In this document: one piece after another, positions 24,181 through 31,547 of the stretch
Position numbering within the stretch: the first letter of the stretch is position 1
Layout: every line of letters starts with the position of its first letter
Assembly (NCBI GenBank): GCA_046538735.1
Contig: JBKHII010000032.1
Coordinates: 1-31,547 of the forward strand
Direction of reading: 5' to 3'
From: SLST01 sp046538735
Lineage (GTDB): Bacteria > Spirochaetota > Spirochaetia > DSM-27196 > SLST01
DNA: 31,547 nt
The notes under the pieces: model-generated
The model's database searches: none
Told to the model about the DNA's origin: nothing
What the model saw: only the letters and a program-made list of their open reading frames with translations
Position numbers and translations under genes: made by a program

Positions 24181-26115
24181 CTACTCGCCCGCTCCGGCAT
24201 CGCCGCACGCACCGGTCGCAAGAAACTCGGCGATCGCCGCGAGGAAGACCTCGCCGTAGCGGGCCGCCTTCGCCTCCCCCACGCCGTTGACGCCGAGAAA
24301 CGCCGCCTCGGTCGTTGGCCGGAGCCGGACCATCGACTTCAACGACTTGTCACTGAACACAACGTAGGGCGGCACGCCCTGCTCGCGCGCGAGCCGTCTG
24401 CGGAGCGCGCGCAGGCACTGAAAGAGAGACTCTTGGTCGGCGGCGGGGAGCTCCGGTTCGGCGGGAGCGGTGCCTGGGGCCGCCGCCGTGAACGGCCCGG
24501 CCGTCGCGGCGGACGCGTCTTCACCGGCGCGTCCGTCCCGGGCACCGGACGCCCCCGCACGCGCGCCGATCGACGTCGCCGCGAGAAAGGCCTCCTTCCC
24601 GAACAAAATGCGCCGGCCCGATTGCGAGATCGAGAGGCCGCTCCGGGCGCCGTCGCGACGACGGAGGTGGCCCGCTGCTTCAAGGTCCTGGAGGAGATCG
24701 AGCCAGTGGTCGCGCGCCTGGTCCGAACCCACGCCGAAGGTCGGGAGGCGATCGTGGCCGAACTTCCGGACGCGCTCGGTGTCGCAACCGGCGACGATGT
24801 CCGCGATGTGATGCGCACCGAACCGTTCACCGGTCCGCGCCACGGCGGACATCGCTTTCTGGGCCTCCACGGACCGGTCGACCGTCTCGTGGTCGCCGGC
24901 ACAAACATCGCACCCGGCGCAGTCGCCGGGATGTTCCTGACCGAAGTGCGCGAGGAGCTGGATCCGGCGGCAGACGCCCGCGTTCACGTATCGGAGCATG
25001 CCGCGAAGGCTCGTCTCCGCGCGTTCCCGTTCCTCGGGGATCTCCATCCGGTCGATGTGGTAGCGGATCGTCGCGATGTCCTGCGGCCCGTAGAGAAGGC
25101 ACGCCTCGGCAGCCTCGCCGTCGCGGCCGGCGCGGCCTGATTCCTGGTAGTACGCTTCCAGGCTCTTGGGAAGGTCGCCGTGGAGCACCCAGCGGACGTT
25201 GGACTTGTCGATGCCCATGCCGAAGGCGATCGTGGCGACGACGACGTCCACCTCGTCCCGAACGAAGCGATCCTGATTGAGCCTTCGCTCCTCGTCCGAG
25301 AGACCGGCGTGGTACGGCTCGGCGCGAACGCCGCACCGCTTCAACGCGGCCGCCGTCTGCTCCACCGACTTGCGGGTGGCTCGGTAGACGATTCCGGGGT
25401 TACCCCGACGGTTGACCACGAAGGAGCGGATCTGGTCCGCCGGCTTCTCCTTGCGAATCACCGAGTAGAAAATCTCCCGGCGGTCGAAGTCGCCGCGGAC
25501 CGCGAGCGGCTCGCGAAGACCGAGAAGCCGGATGACATCCGCCTGGACGTGGTCGGTCGCCGTGGCGGTGAAGGCCGCGATCGCCGTGTCCGGAAACTCG
25601 TCGCGGAGCACGGCGAGCGCGCGGTAGTCGGGCCTGAACTCGTGACCCCATTCCGAGATGCAGTGCGCCTCATCGATCGCGAAGAGCTCCACGCCAATGT
25701 GCTGCAGATGAGCGCGAAACCCCTCGAGCGCGAGGCGCTCGGGCGATACGTAGAGCAGTCGGAGCTTCCGCCGTTCGAGCCGGCCCCACACGGCGCCGGC
25801 CTCCTCGGGCGTGAGCGTGCTGTTGAGGAACGCGGCGGGAAGGCCGTTCTGCAGCGCCGCGCTCACCTGGTCGTGCATGAGGGCGATCAGAGGGCTCACG
25901 ACGACGGTGAGCCCCTCGGTCATGAGCGCGGGCAGCTGGTAGCAAAGCGACTTGCCGCCGCCGGTGGGAAGCGCCGCGAACACATCGCGGCGAGCGAGCA
26001 TCGCGCGGACGATCTCCTCCTGATGCGGGCGAAAGGAGTCGAATCCAAACGATCGGCGAAGGGTCTGCTGAATCGAGTCCAAGGTTACATTCGACAGTAG
26101 CATTGCCGTGCTCAC
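24181..26115 (-). CDS. recQ: ATP-dependent DNA helicase RecQ
   Basis: A 644-residue RecQ. Order of parts: motif 0 (FGFDSFRPHQ, about 22-31), Walker A (LPTGGGKS, 49-56), DEAH box (148-151), motif IV-VI region (YHAGLSDEER; VATIAFGMGIDKSNVRWVLH; QESGRAGRDG), the zinc-binding cysteines (CRRIQLLAHFGQ..CAGCDVC), a winged-helix RQC domain with GAHHIADIV, an Ala/Gly-rich linker and a C-terminal HRDC domain (SLFQCLRALRRRLAREQGVPPYVVFSDKSL). It unwinds forks and recombination intermediates 3' to 5'. GTG at 26115 is preferred to the ATG at 26103 because GAGGAG lies five bases before the GTG and too far from the ATG. The ribosome-binding site is within a small hairpin. Confidence 0.95.
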   Translation of the reverse strand: MSTAMLLSNVTLDSIQQTLRRSFGFDSFRPHQEEIVRAMLARRDVFAALPTGGGKSLCYQLPALMTEGLTVVVSPLIALMHDQVSAALQNGLPAAFLNSTLTPEEAGAVWGRLERRKLRLLYVSPERLALEGFRAHLQHIGVELFAIDEAHCISEWGHEFRPDYRALAVLRDEFPDTAIAAFTATATDHVQADVIRLLGLREPLAVRGDFDRREIFYSVIRKEKPADQIRSFVVNRRGNPGIVYRATRKSVEQTAAALKRCGVRAEPYHAGLSDEERRLNQDRFVRDEVDVVVATIAFGMGIDKSNVRWVLHGDLPKSLEAYYQESGRAGRDGEAAEACLLYGPQDIATIRYHIDRMEIPEERERAETSLRGMLRYVNAGVCRRIQLLAHFGQEHPGDCAGCDVCAGDHETVDRSVEAQKAMSAVARTGERFGAHHIADIVAGCDTERVRKFGHDRLPTFGVGSDQARDHWLDLLQDLEAAGHLRRRDGARSGLSISQSGRRILFGKEAFLAATSIGARAGASGARDGRAGEDASAATAGPFTAAAPGTAPAEPELPAADQESLFQCLRALRRRLAREQGVPPYVVFSDKSLKSMVRLRPTTEAAFLGVNGVGEAKAARYGEVFLAAIAEFLATGACGDAGAGE

Positions 26116-26120
26116 GGGGT

Positions 26121-26134
26121 CTCCTCACGAGGAG
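26121..26134 (-). promoter_or_regulatory. Hairpin covering the recQ ribosome-binding site
   Basis: On the minus strand CTCCTC-GT-GAGGAG forms a palindrome whose 3' arm is the only good Shine-Dalgarno sequence for the GTG start at 26115. Realistically five pairs with a four-base loop. It may tune the start of recQ translation. Confidence 0.4.
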
Positions 26135-26161
26135 GGACTCCCGGAAAGCGCTTCGTGCTTC

Positions 26162-26191
26162 ATTATAGCGATAGGATGGGTGGTGTGGACA
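26162..26191 (-). promoter_or_regulatory. Candidate recQ promoter
   Basis: A perfect TATAAT (forward 26162-26167) on the minus strand lies about 47 bases before the recQ GTG, with a weak TGTCCA -35 at 18 bases (26186-26191). The implied leader of about 40 bases contains the ribosome-site hairpin. Confidence 0.45.
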
Positions 26192-26297
26192 GGGTGGGGA
26201 CGGATCCGCGGGCGCGGCCGCGAGACCGTCGTTGAGCGACGTCGCGCCGTCCTGGAGGAAGACGGCCGCGAGTCACCGGCGTGTGGGAGGGGGGTGC

Positions 26298-26326
26298 GGG
26301 GGGAGGAGGAAGGAGGAAGGAGGAAG
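26298..26326. repeat. Polypurine tract with three GGAGGAA repeats
   Basis: A 29-base uninterrupted purine run directly after the UDP-glucose dehydrogenase stop codon. It contains three perfect tandem GGAGGAA units (26305-26325) and is preceded by further G-rich sequence (26283-26303). On the transcribed minus strand the RNA is CU-rich; on the plus strand it looks like repeated ribosome-binding sites but no plus-strand gene starts after it. Confidence 0.8.
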
Positions 26327-27685
26327 CTATCTGCCCGTACCGTGGTAGACGAAGCCCGCAGTCCGGGCGGCTTCCGGGTCGAGGACGTTTCGGGTATCGA
26401 GAAGGAGGCGTTGGCGACCGCCGCCGGGCTCGCGCATAACCAACGCAGCACGGGGAAGGTCGAGGTTGCGGTACTCGTTCCACTCGGTGAGGATGATCGC
26501 CGCGTCCGCGTTCGCGAGGGAGTCGAACACGCTCTCGAAGTACTCGACCGCCTCACCGAACATCTTGCGGAAGCTCGACAACGCCTTGGGATCGTGCACG
26601 CGAACGCGAGCGCCTGCCCCGAGGAGCTCTCGGACGATCGTGATCGCGGGAGACTCCCTGATATCGTCTGTCTCCGCTTTGAATGCCACACCGAGAATCG
26701 CAACCGTTCTGCCCGTCGCCATCCCCTTGGGATCGCCGGTCAGAAGCCGGAGCGCTTTCGATGCGGTGCGGATCTTCTGCTTCTCGTTCGCGGAGATCAC
26801 GGCCGAGATCAGGCTCATGTCCACTCCGTAGCGCTTGCCGGTGGTAGCAATCGCCTTCGTGTCCTTGGGGAAGCAGCTTCCACCGTATCCCGGTCCCGGA
26901 TGGAGGAACTTCGGGCTGATCCGTCCGTCCATACCCATGGTGCTGGCCACAGTGTGGATATCCGCGCCGACCGCTTCCGCAAGGTTGGCCATCTGGTTGA
27001 TGAAGGTGATCTTCGTCGCGAGAAAGGCGTTTGATGCGTACTTGATGAGCTCGGCCGTCTCCAGGTTCGTCCAGACGAACGGCGTTGAAATAAGGTAGAG
27101 CGGTCGGTACGCGTCTTCCAGAATCTCGCGCGCCCTTGCAGAGTCTGCGGACTCGGGATTTTGCAGACCGACGACTACTCGGTCGGGATGGAAGAAGTCT
27201 TGGACGGCCCTCCCCTCGCGGAGGAACTCGGGATTGCTCACGACGACGAAGCGACGATCGTCGTTTGCCACACGGCCGAGCTCTTCTGCGATCCTGCGGT
27301 TCGTGCCGACAGGGACCGTGCTCTTGGTCACGACGACGGTGAACCCCCGGCAGCTCGTCGCGATGTCCGCGACTACCGCGTCGATCTGGCTCAGGTCGGC
27401 GGAACCGTCCTCGAGCTCGGGCGTGCCTACCGCGATGAACACGATCTCGGCGTCCGAGAGCGCTTCGGACGCGTTCGTCGTGAAGCGGAGTCGTTCCTGG
27501 CCGACATTTCGCTCGAGATACTCGGACAGACCATGCTCGAAGATCGTGGGCTCCCCGCGCGCGAGACGGTCCACGACGTCTTCTCGGAGATCCACGCCTG
27601 TCACGTAGTTCCCGAAGTCGGCGAGACCCACAGCCTGGATGAGTCCGACGTATCCGGTTCCGATTACAGCGATGCGTTGTGCCAT
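26327..27685 (-). CDS. ugd: UDP-glucose 6-dehydrogenase (nucleotide-sugar dehydrogenase)
   Basis: A 452-residue UDP-glucose/GDP-mannose dehydrogenase. N-terminal Rossmann motif VIGTGYVGL (7-15), TKSTVPVGTN (120-129), NPEFLREG (151-158), the catalytic Cys C271 in GPGYGGSCFPKD, and the C-terminal nucleotide-binding region (ILGVAFKAETDDIRESP, about 329-345). It oxidises UDP-glucose to UDP-glucuronate with two NAD, a precursor for capsule, exopolysaccharide or LPS-like sugars. ATG at 27685 follows GGAG by 6 bases. No other sugar gene is next to it. Length and motifs are normal for the family. Confidence 0.93.
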   Translation of the reverse strand: MAQRIAVIGTGYVGLIQAVGLADFGNYVTGVDLREDVVDRLARGEPTIFEHGLSEYLERNVGQERLRFTTNASEALSDAEIVFIAVGTPELEDGSADLSQIDAVVADIATSCRGFTVVVTKSTVPVGTNRRIAEELGRVANDDRRFVVVSNPEFLREGRAVQDFFHPDRVVVGLQNPESADSARAREILEDAYRPLYLISTPFVWTNLETAELIKYASNAFLATKITFINQMANLAEAVGADIHTVASTMGMDGRISPKFLHPGPGYGGSCFPKDTKAIATTGKRYGVDMSLISAVISANEKQKIRTASKALRLLTGDPKGMATGRTVAILGVAFKAETDDIRESPAITIVRELLGAGARVRVHDPKALSSFRKMFGEAVEYFESVFDSLANADAAIILTEWNEYRNLDLPRAALVMREPGGGRQRLLLDTRNVLDPEAARTAGFVYHGTGR

Positions 27686-27710
27686 GTGTACTCCAGGTTA
27701 GAGAGTTGCG

Positions 27711-28031
27711 TCACAAGGAGACTGAAAGCGAGAAATGGATGATGCCGGCTATCACGCGTCCGGCGGGATCCTCCGTGTCTTCGCGATACGGCGTTCCCTC
27801 CGCGCCGTACGTCACCGGCACGGCGACGGCCATGCGGAGTTTGTCCGCCACCGGACCGTCGGCGCCGAAGAACTGCCGCTTGGGCACAGCTCCGGCAGTC
27901 GCGCGCGGCGCAACTCCGGGCCCGTGCCCACCCGGCGGCATTCCCGGTGCGGTTGGAGCGCACTCTGCCGCCTCATGCCGAAGCGTTCGAACCGCCGAAA
28001 CAAGCTTGAACGTCGTTGCCGACATGCTCAT
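27711..28031 (-). CDS. Hypothetical coding-like ORF, possibly a gene remnant
   Basis: A 106-codon reading frame on the minus strand. The second half (QFFGADGPVADKLRMAVAVP, then TYGAEGTPYREDTEDPAGR, ending IIHFSLSVSL) has the third-position G/C bias of real genes here and a strand-like end, whereas the first half (PTAPGMPPGGHGPGVAPRA) looks less coding. No ribosome-binding site precedes the ATG at 28031: a TGTTCA-N5-TGAACA palindrome occupies that place. The frame stays open far upstream through the repeat. I read it as the tail of a decayed gene rather than an intact small protein. No family is recognised. Confidence 0.25.
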   Translation of the reverse strand: MSMSATTFKLVSAVRTLRHEAAECAPTAPGMPPGGHGPGVAPRATAGAVPKRQFFGADGPVADKLRMAVAVPVTYGAEGTPYREDTEDPAGRVIAGIIHFSLSVSL

Positions 28032-28107
28032 GTTCAACTGATGAACAACTATACCGTGTGCCGGACAAATTGCAAGGGGATAGTACGGTTTTCCACAGAA
28101 GATTAGC

Positions 28108-28258
28108 GAAATGTCAGGAAGCTTGCAGATCGGACCTCCGTAACCCACGATCGCGGCGGCAGATGGCGTAGCACCGCTGCACGTCCCCCATGCAGCGCCA
28201 CAAATTGCGTCCGGACCGTGAGTTCCGAGCGATCGATCTGCAAGCTTCCTGACATTTC
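28108..28258 (-). repeat. Palindromic repeat element, copy A (151 bp)
   Basis: A 151-bp element with perfect 25-bp terminal inverted repeats (28108-28132 and 28234-28258) beginning GAAATGTCAGGAAGCTTGCAG. The interior also pairs imperfectly, with a conserved small hairpin CGCTGCA...TGCAGCG. It is inverted relative to copy B at 29909-30058, and the two agree at 122 of 134 ungapped positions by eye. No target duplication is seen around this copy. On the minus strand a frame reads through it (MSGSLQIDRSELTVRTQ...) and stops 3 bases beyond its end. No transposase is encoded; it is MITE-like or akin to Rickettsia palindromic elements. Confidence 0.85.
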
Positions 28259-28321
28259 CGACTCCTCCAGACCATCCGTCAGGAGAGCCAGATCGACGTT
28301 GGGCTCGCCCCGGAGCTCTGA

Positions 28322-28540
28322 TGGTACCGGGAGACCGAGATGCTGAAGATCGAACAGACGCCGAGCACCTCCCCGCGCACGATCGGCAACCCGCTCTTCC
28401 CGGTGAACTACGTCGATCGGATGATCGGACACCGGGTGAAGGAGCAGACGCGGGAGTCGAACGCGGTGGGGCGACGAGCCCGCACCACGACGCACCGTTG
28501 GTCGCTTCCGGACCGATCTCGGCAGACAGGCGCGTCGTAA
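28322..28540 (+). pseudogene. Transposase C-terminal fragment (putative)
   Basis: The plus-strand frame from 28322 reads WYRETEMLKIEQTPSTSPRT, then IGNPLFPVNYVDRMIGHRVK and EQTRESNAVGR. The stretch NPLFPVNYVDRxIxxxVxxxTRES recalls the C-terminal part of a transposase group with NPLFAVNYxDRxIRKDLAxHxRET. A stop codon lies immediately upstream, there is no start or N-terminal part, and the match fades after about 28480. I regard it as a remnant of an insertion sequence, from memory of the motif only; a database comparison is needed. Confidence 0.4.
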
Positions 28541-28552
28541 GCGTGCCTTCCG

Positions 28553-29503
<951 letters not shown>

Positions 29504-29519
29504 ACGGGCCCTCGCGTGG

Positions 29520-30097
29520 TCAGGCGCGGTCGGCATTCATCCACCGCTCGACCGCCTCGACGGAACAGGCGTAGACTCCGCTCGCGTCTTCCATGACCTC
29601 GTGCACACGCGTGTAGCGGAAGGTCGAGGTTCTCGACCCACGGCTCCGCCGCCCTCCGGAAGGTACAGTCGGTTGAGCACGACGAGATCGACGGGTGCAC
29701 CGCAGAGCCGCTCGAGATCGCCCCAGAGCTCGTCTTCGTGGGGGAAGCGCAGGTCGATCTCTTCCACGTCCGGCAGCGCACGAGTGGCCTCGTCGCTGAG
29801 AACGTAGCCGGCGATGTCCACGTCGCTCTCGCGGGTCCGGCAGCCTCCGGCCGCCGAGCCGAGGAGAAACGCGAACGCGACGTCCGTTCGGGAGGTGAAA
29901 TAGTCGAGAATGTCACTGACCCTGCAGATCGATCGCTCGGAACTCGCGGTCAGGACGTAATTTGCGGCGCTGCATGAGGGACGCGCAGCGGTACTATGCC
30001 ATCTGCCGCCGCGATCGGGGGTTACGGAGGTGTGACCTGCAAGCTTCCTGACATTTTCGAAGTAGTCGAGAAGCTTCTGTTCGAGCGGGTCGTGCAC
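29520..30097 (-). pseudogene. MNT-type nucleotidyltransferase gene, in-frame insertion and probable frameshift
   Basis: GTG at 30097 follows AGGAGG and opens MHDPLEQKLLDYF. A 54-residue insertion encoded by palindromic copy B follows, and the original frame resumes at ILDYFTSRTDVAFAFLLGSAAGG. The polymerase-beta-type motif is intact: GS at 80-81 and D92/D94 in TRESDVDIAGYV, then a second acidic strand APVDLVVLNRLYLP. Such proteins act as small nucleotidyltransferases or antitoxins of MNT-HEPN pairs. After LYLPEGG the frame loses its third-base G/C bias, while another frame (TFRYTRVHEVMEDASGVYACSVEAVERWMNADRA, stop at 29520) gains it, so I infer a frameshift near 29620-29665. Uncorrected, the ORF would end at 29537 with 186 residues. 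It lies 16 bases ahead of cysQ and 38 bases after metK. Confidence 0.65.
29909..30058 (+). repeat. Palindromic repeat element, copy B (150 bp), inside the nucleotidyltransferase gene
   Basis: Homologous to copy A in reverse orientation. Its right end carries the same GCAAGCTTCCTGACATTT arm, whereas its left arm has diverged (AATGTCACTGACCCTGCAGATC-like, pairing only in part). GAAATAGTCGAGAA at 29897-29910 and GAAGTAGTCGAGAA at 30059-30072 flank it as a 14-bp near-perfect direct duplication. The distance between duplicates is 162 bases, exactly 54 codons, and no stop codon arises in the host frame. The duplication encodes LLDYF before and ILDYF after the insert. Confidence 0.88.
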
Positions 30098-30135
30098 GGG
30101 TCCTCCTGGGGGAGCCGGAGAATCAACCGTCGGCC

Positions 30136-31302
30136 TTATCCCACTTCCTTCTGGAGCGCGTCAACTCGATCGGTCGTCTCCCACGTGAAGCCTTCGCGGC
30201 CGAAGTGGCCGTAGTTGCTCGTGGCCTGGTAGACCGGCTTCTTGAGGTCGAGCGTGGAGACGATGCCTGCCGGCGTGAGGTCGAACACCTTCTCGATCGC
30301 CTGCTCGATCCGATCCTCGGGCGCCGTGCCCGTGCCGAAGGTATCCACGGTGACGCTGACCGGGAACGGCACGCCGATCGCGTACGCGAGCTCGAGCTCG
30401 CATCGCTCGGCGAGACCCGCCGCGACCACGTTCTTCGCGACATAACGAGCCATATAAGCAGCGCTTCGGTCGACCTTGCTCGGGTCCTTCCCGCTGAACG
30501 CGCCGCCGCCGTGACGGCCCATGCCGCCGTAGCTGTCCACGATGATCTTCCGACCGGTGAGGCCGGTGTCGCCGTGCGGACCGCCGATGACGAATCGCCC
30601 GGTGGGATTGATGAAGTACTTCGTGTCCTTGGTGAGAAGACCGCTCTCGCCGAGGACCGGCTCGATGATGCGTTGGATGACGGTGCGTTTGATCTCATCG
30701 TAGCCAACATTGTCGTCATGCTGATGGCTCACGACGACCGTGTCCACGTGTACCGGCTTGTGATCTTCGTAGACGACGGTGACCTGGCTTTTGCTGTCCG
30801 GCCGAAGCCACGTGATGTCCCCGTTCTTGCGTAACTCGGCGGCGTAGCGCAGGATCTTGTGCGCATAGCTGATCGGCGCGGGCATGAGCTCGGGCGTTTC
30901 CGTGCACGCGAAGCCGAACATCATTCCCTGGTCGCCCGCGCCCTGCTGCCCTTCGTAGAGGCCGGTGCCGCTGACGCCCTGGTTGATGTCCGGGCTCTGC
31001 GAGTGAATGACACTCATGACGGCCATGCTCTCCCAATCGAGCCCGTATCTGGGGTCGTTGTAGCCGACCTTCTTCGCGACGCCGCGAGCGAGCTCCTGCA
31101 CGTCTATGTACTCGCTTTTCGTGGTGATCTCGCCGCCCACGAGCACCATGCCGGTCGTAGTGAACGTTTCGCACGCGACGTGGCTGTCCGGATCGGCGCG
31201 CAGGCACGCGTCCAGCACGGCGTCGCTGACTTGATCGGCGAGCTTGTCAGGGTGACCTTCGCTGACGCTTTCGGAGGTGAACAGATATCGTCCCTGGGGC
31301 AT
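30136..31302 (-). CDS. metK: S-adenosylmethionine synthetase
   Basis: A 388-residue MetK, the usual length. The three family signatures are visible: GHPDK at residues 16-20, GAGDQGMMFG at 121-130, and the P-loop-like GGGAFSGKDPSKVDRSAAY at 265-283. It makes S-adenosylmethionine from methionine and ATP. ATG at 31302 follows AAGGAG by six bases. It is followed on the same strand by the nucleotidyltransferase gene (38-base gap) and cysQ, so the three may share a transcript. No SAM riboswitch is evident in the 123 bases upstream. Confidence 0.96.
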   Translation of the reverse strand: MPQGRYLFTSESVSEGHPDKLADQVSDAVLDACLRADPDSHVACETFTTTGMVLVGGEITTKSEYIDVQELARGVAKKVGYNDPRYGLDWESMAVMSVIHSQSPDINQGVSGTGLYEGQQGAGDQGMMFGFACTETPELMPAPISYAHKILRYAAELRKNGDITWLRPDSKSQVTVVYEDHKPVHVDTVVVSHQHDDNVGYDEIKRTVIQRIIEPVLGESGLLTKDTKYFINPTGRFVIGGPHGDTGLTGRKIIVDSYGGMGRHGGGAFSGKDPSKVDRSAAYMARYVAKNVVAAGLAERCELELAYAIGVPFPVSVTVDTFGTGTAPEDRIEQAIEKVFDLTPAGIVSTLDLKKPVYQATSNYGHFGREGFTWETTDRVDALQKEVG

Positions 31303-31425
31303 GAGAGTCTCCTTGAACCGGTACGTTCACGGCTGCCGTCTGGCTCGGAGCGCGACGTTGGGGGCGGTTGGTAATCGTTGAGTGATCATCGCGAATATGC
31401 GGGTTTGGGGCAAGGGGGGACGCGG

Positions 31426-31547
31426 CTACAGGTGGCGGCGGATCTCGTTCAGGTTGGACACGAGCCGGCGGTGGGACTCGGCGAGCGCGGAACCTCCTGA
31501 AGTGTCACCGACCTTGCTGCTTCGGCAAGCTGAAGATCCAGCATCGC
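31426..31547 (-). CDS. C-terminus of an unidentified gene (partial)
   Basis: On the minus strand the last 39 codons of a gene enter from the right edge and end with TAG at 31426. The visible sequence is DAGSSACRSSKVGDTSGG followed by SALAESHRRLVSNLNEIRRHL. The final 20 residues look like an amphipathic helix with good coding bias. The other two frames have poorer codon use. Function cannot be told. The 123-base gap to metK is G/C-rich and has a weak promoter-like pair (TTGCCC and GATGAT at 17 bases) on the minus strand. Confidence 0.5.
   Translation of the reverse strand, partial: DAGSSACRSSKVGDTSGGSALAESHRRLVSNLNEIRRHL

Larger units (their letters stand above)
27686..28552. other. 867-base gene-poor island between ugd and cysQ
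   Basis: This stretch holds no secure gene. It contains, in order, a minus-strand coding-like segment (27711-28031), a TGTTCA-N5-TGAACA inverted repeat at 28031-28047, an AT-richer gap (28048-28107), copy A of the palindromic element (28108-28258), a short minus-strand segment (about 28259-28335) that faintly reads like a nucleotidyltransferase strand, and a plus-strand transposase-like fragment (28322-28540). Together they suggest a site of insertion and gene decay. Confidence 0.6.

Noticed and set aside
24181..26115. CRISPR array or tRNA genes anywhere in the window
   Set aside because: No regularly spaced direct repeats and no cloverleaf-like segment were found on reading both strands; the only spaced repeats are the two palindromic copies and short tandem units.
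27679..28041. 120-codon plus-strand ORF next to ugd
   Set aside because: Ala/Ser/Pro/Thr-rich, no ribosome-binding site; the opposite strand shows better codon bias in the same place.
31303..31425. SAM riboswitch upstream of metK
   Set aside because: The 123-base gap shows no multi-helix aptamer pattern and no terminator-like hairpin before the ribosome-binding site.

Overview
The window looks like chromosomal DNA of a GC-rich, diderm, free-living or host-associated spirochaete. No rRNA or other taxonomic marker is present, so this is inference. It rests on the gene mix: a LolA-like protein of the treponemal TP0789 type next to an RND exporter, a CHASE2 adenylate cyclase beside a FecR-domain operon, several outer-membrane barrels and four lipoproteins with relaxed lipoboxes (ASC, GGC, SAC, SGC). 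Coding is dense, with many 4-base stop/start overlaps, GTG and TTG starts, and strong G/C preference at third codon positions.

Left part (1-7.7 kb, all minus strand): the start of a lipoprotein gene, an MFS permease, and a four-gene operon reading hemerythrin-like protein, long-chain acyl-CoA synthetase, thiolase (fadI type) and 3-hydroxyacyl-CoA dehydrogenase/enoyl-CoA hydratase (fadJ type). This covers activation and the hydratase, dehydrogenase and thiolase steps of beta-oxidation; no acyl-CoA dehydrogenase is in view. The hemerythrin ribosome-binding site lies in a long hairpin.

Middle part (7.7-24.2 kb): a CHASE2 adenylate cyclase (minus) is divergent from a four-gene plus-strand envelope operon (small exported protein, outer-membrane barrel, FecR-domain protein, lipoprotein) that ends in a clear rho-independent terminator. 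Then come a YkgJ-type cysteine-cluster protein, a YjjG-like HAD phosphatase cotranscribed with a barrel protein, a second propeller-like lipoprotein, an HdeD-like membrane protein, and a tightly overlapping trio: RND/MMPL exporter, LolA-like protein and outer-membrane barrel, a plausible three-part envelope transport system. A single lipoprotein gene with its own promoter and terminator follows.

Right part (24.2-31.5 kb, minus strand): recQ, UDP-glucose dehydrogenase, an 870-base poorly coding island with degraded genes, cysQ-like phosphatase, a nucleotidyltransferase gene, metK and the end of another gene.

The most unusual observation is a ~150-bp palindromic element in two inverted copies (28108-28258 and 29909-30058; 122 of 134 bases identical in the ungapped part, counted by eye). 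One copy sits inside the nucleotidyltransferase gene as an exact 162-base (54-codon) in-frame insertion flanked by a 14-bp near-perfect duplication, much like the protein-invading palindromic elements known from Rickettsia. The same gene also appears frameshifted near its 3' end.
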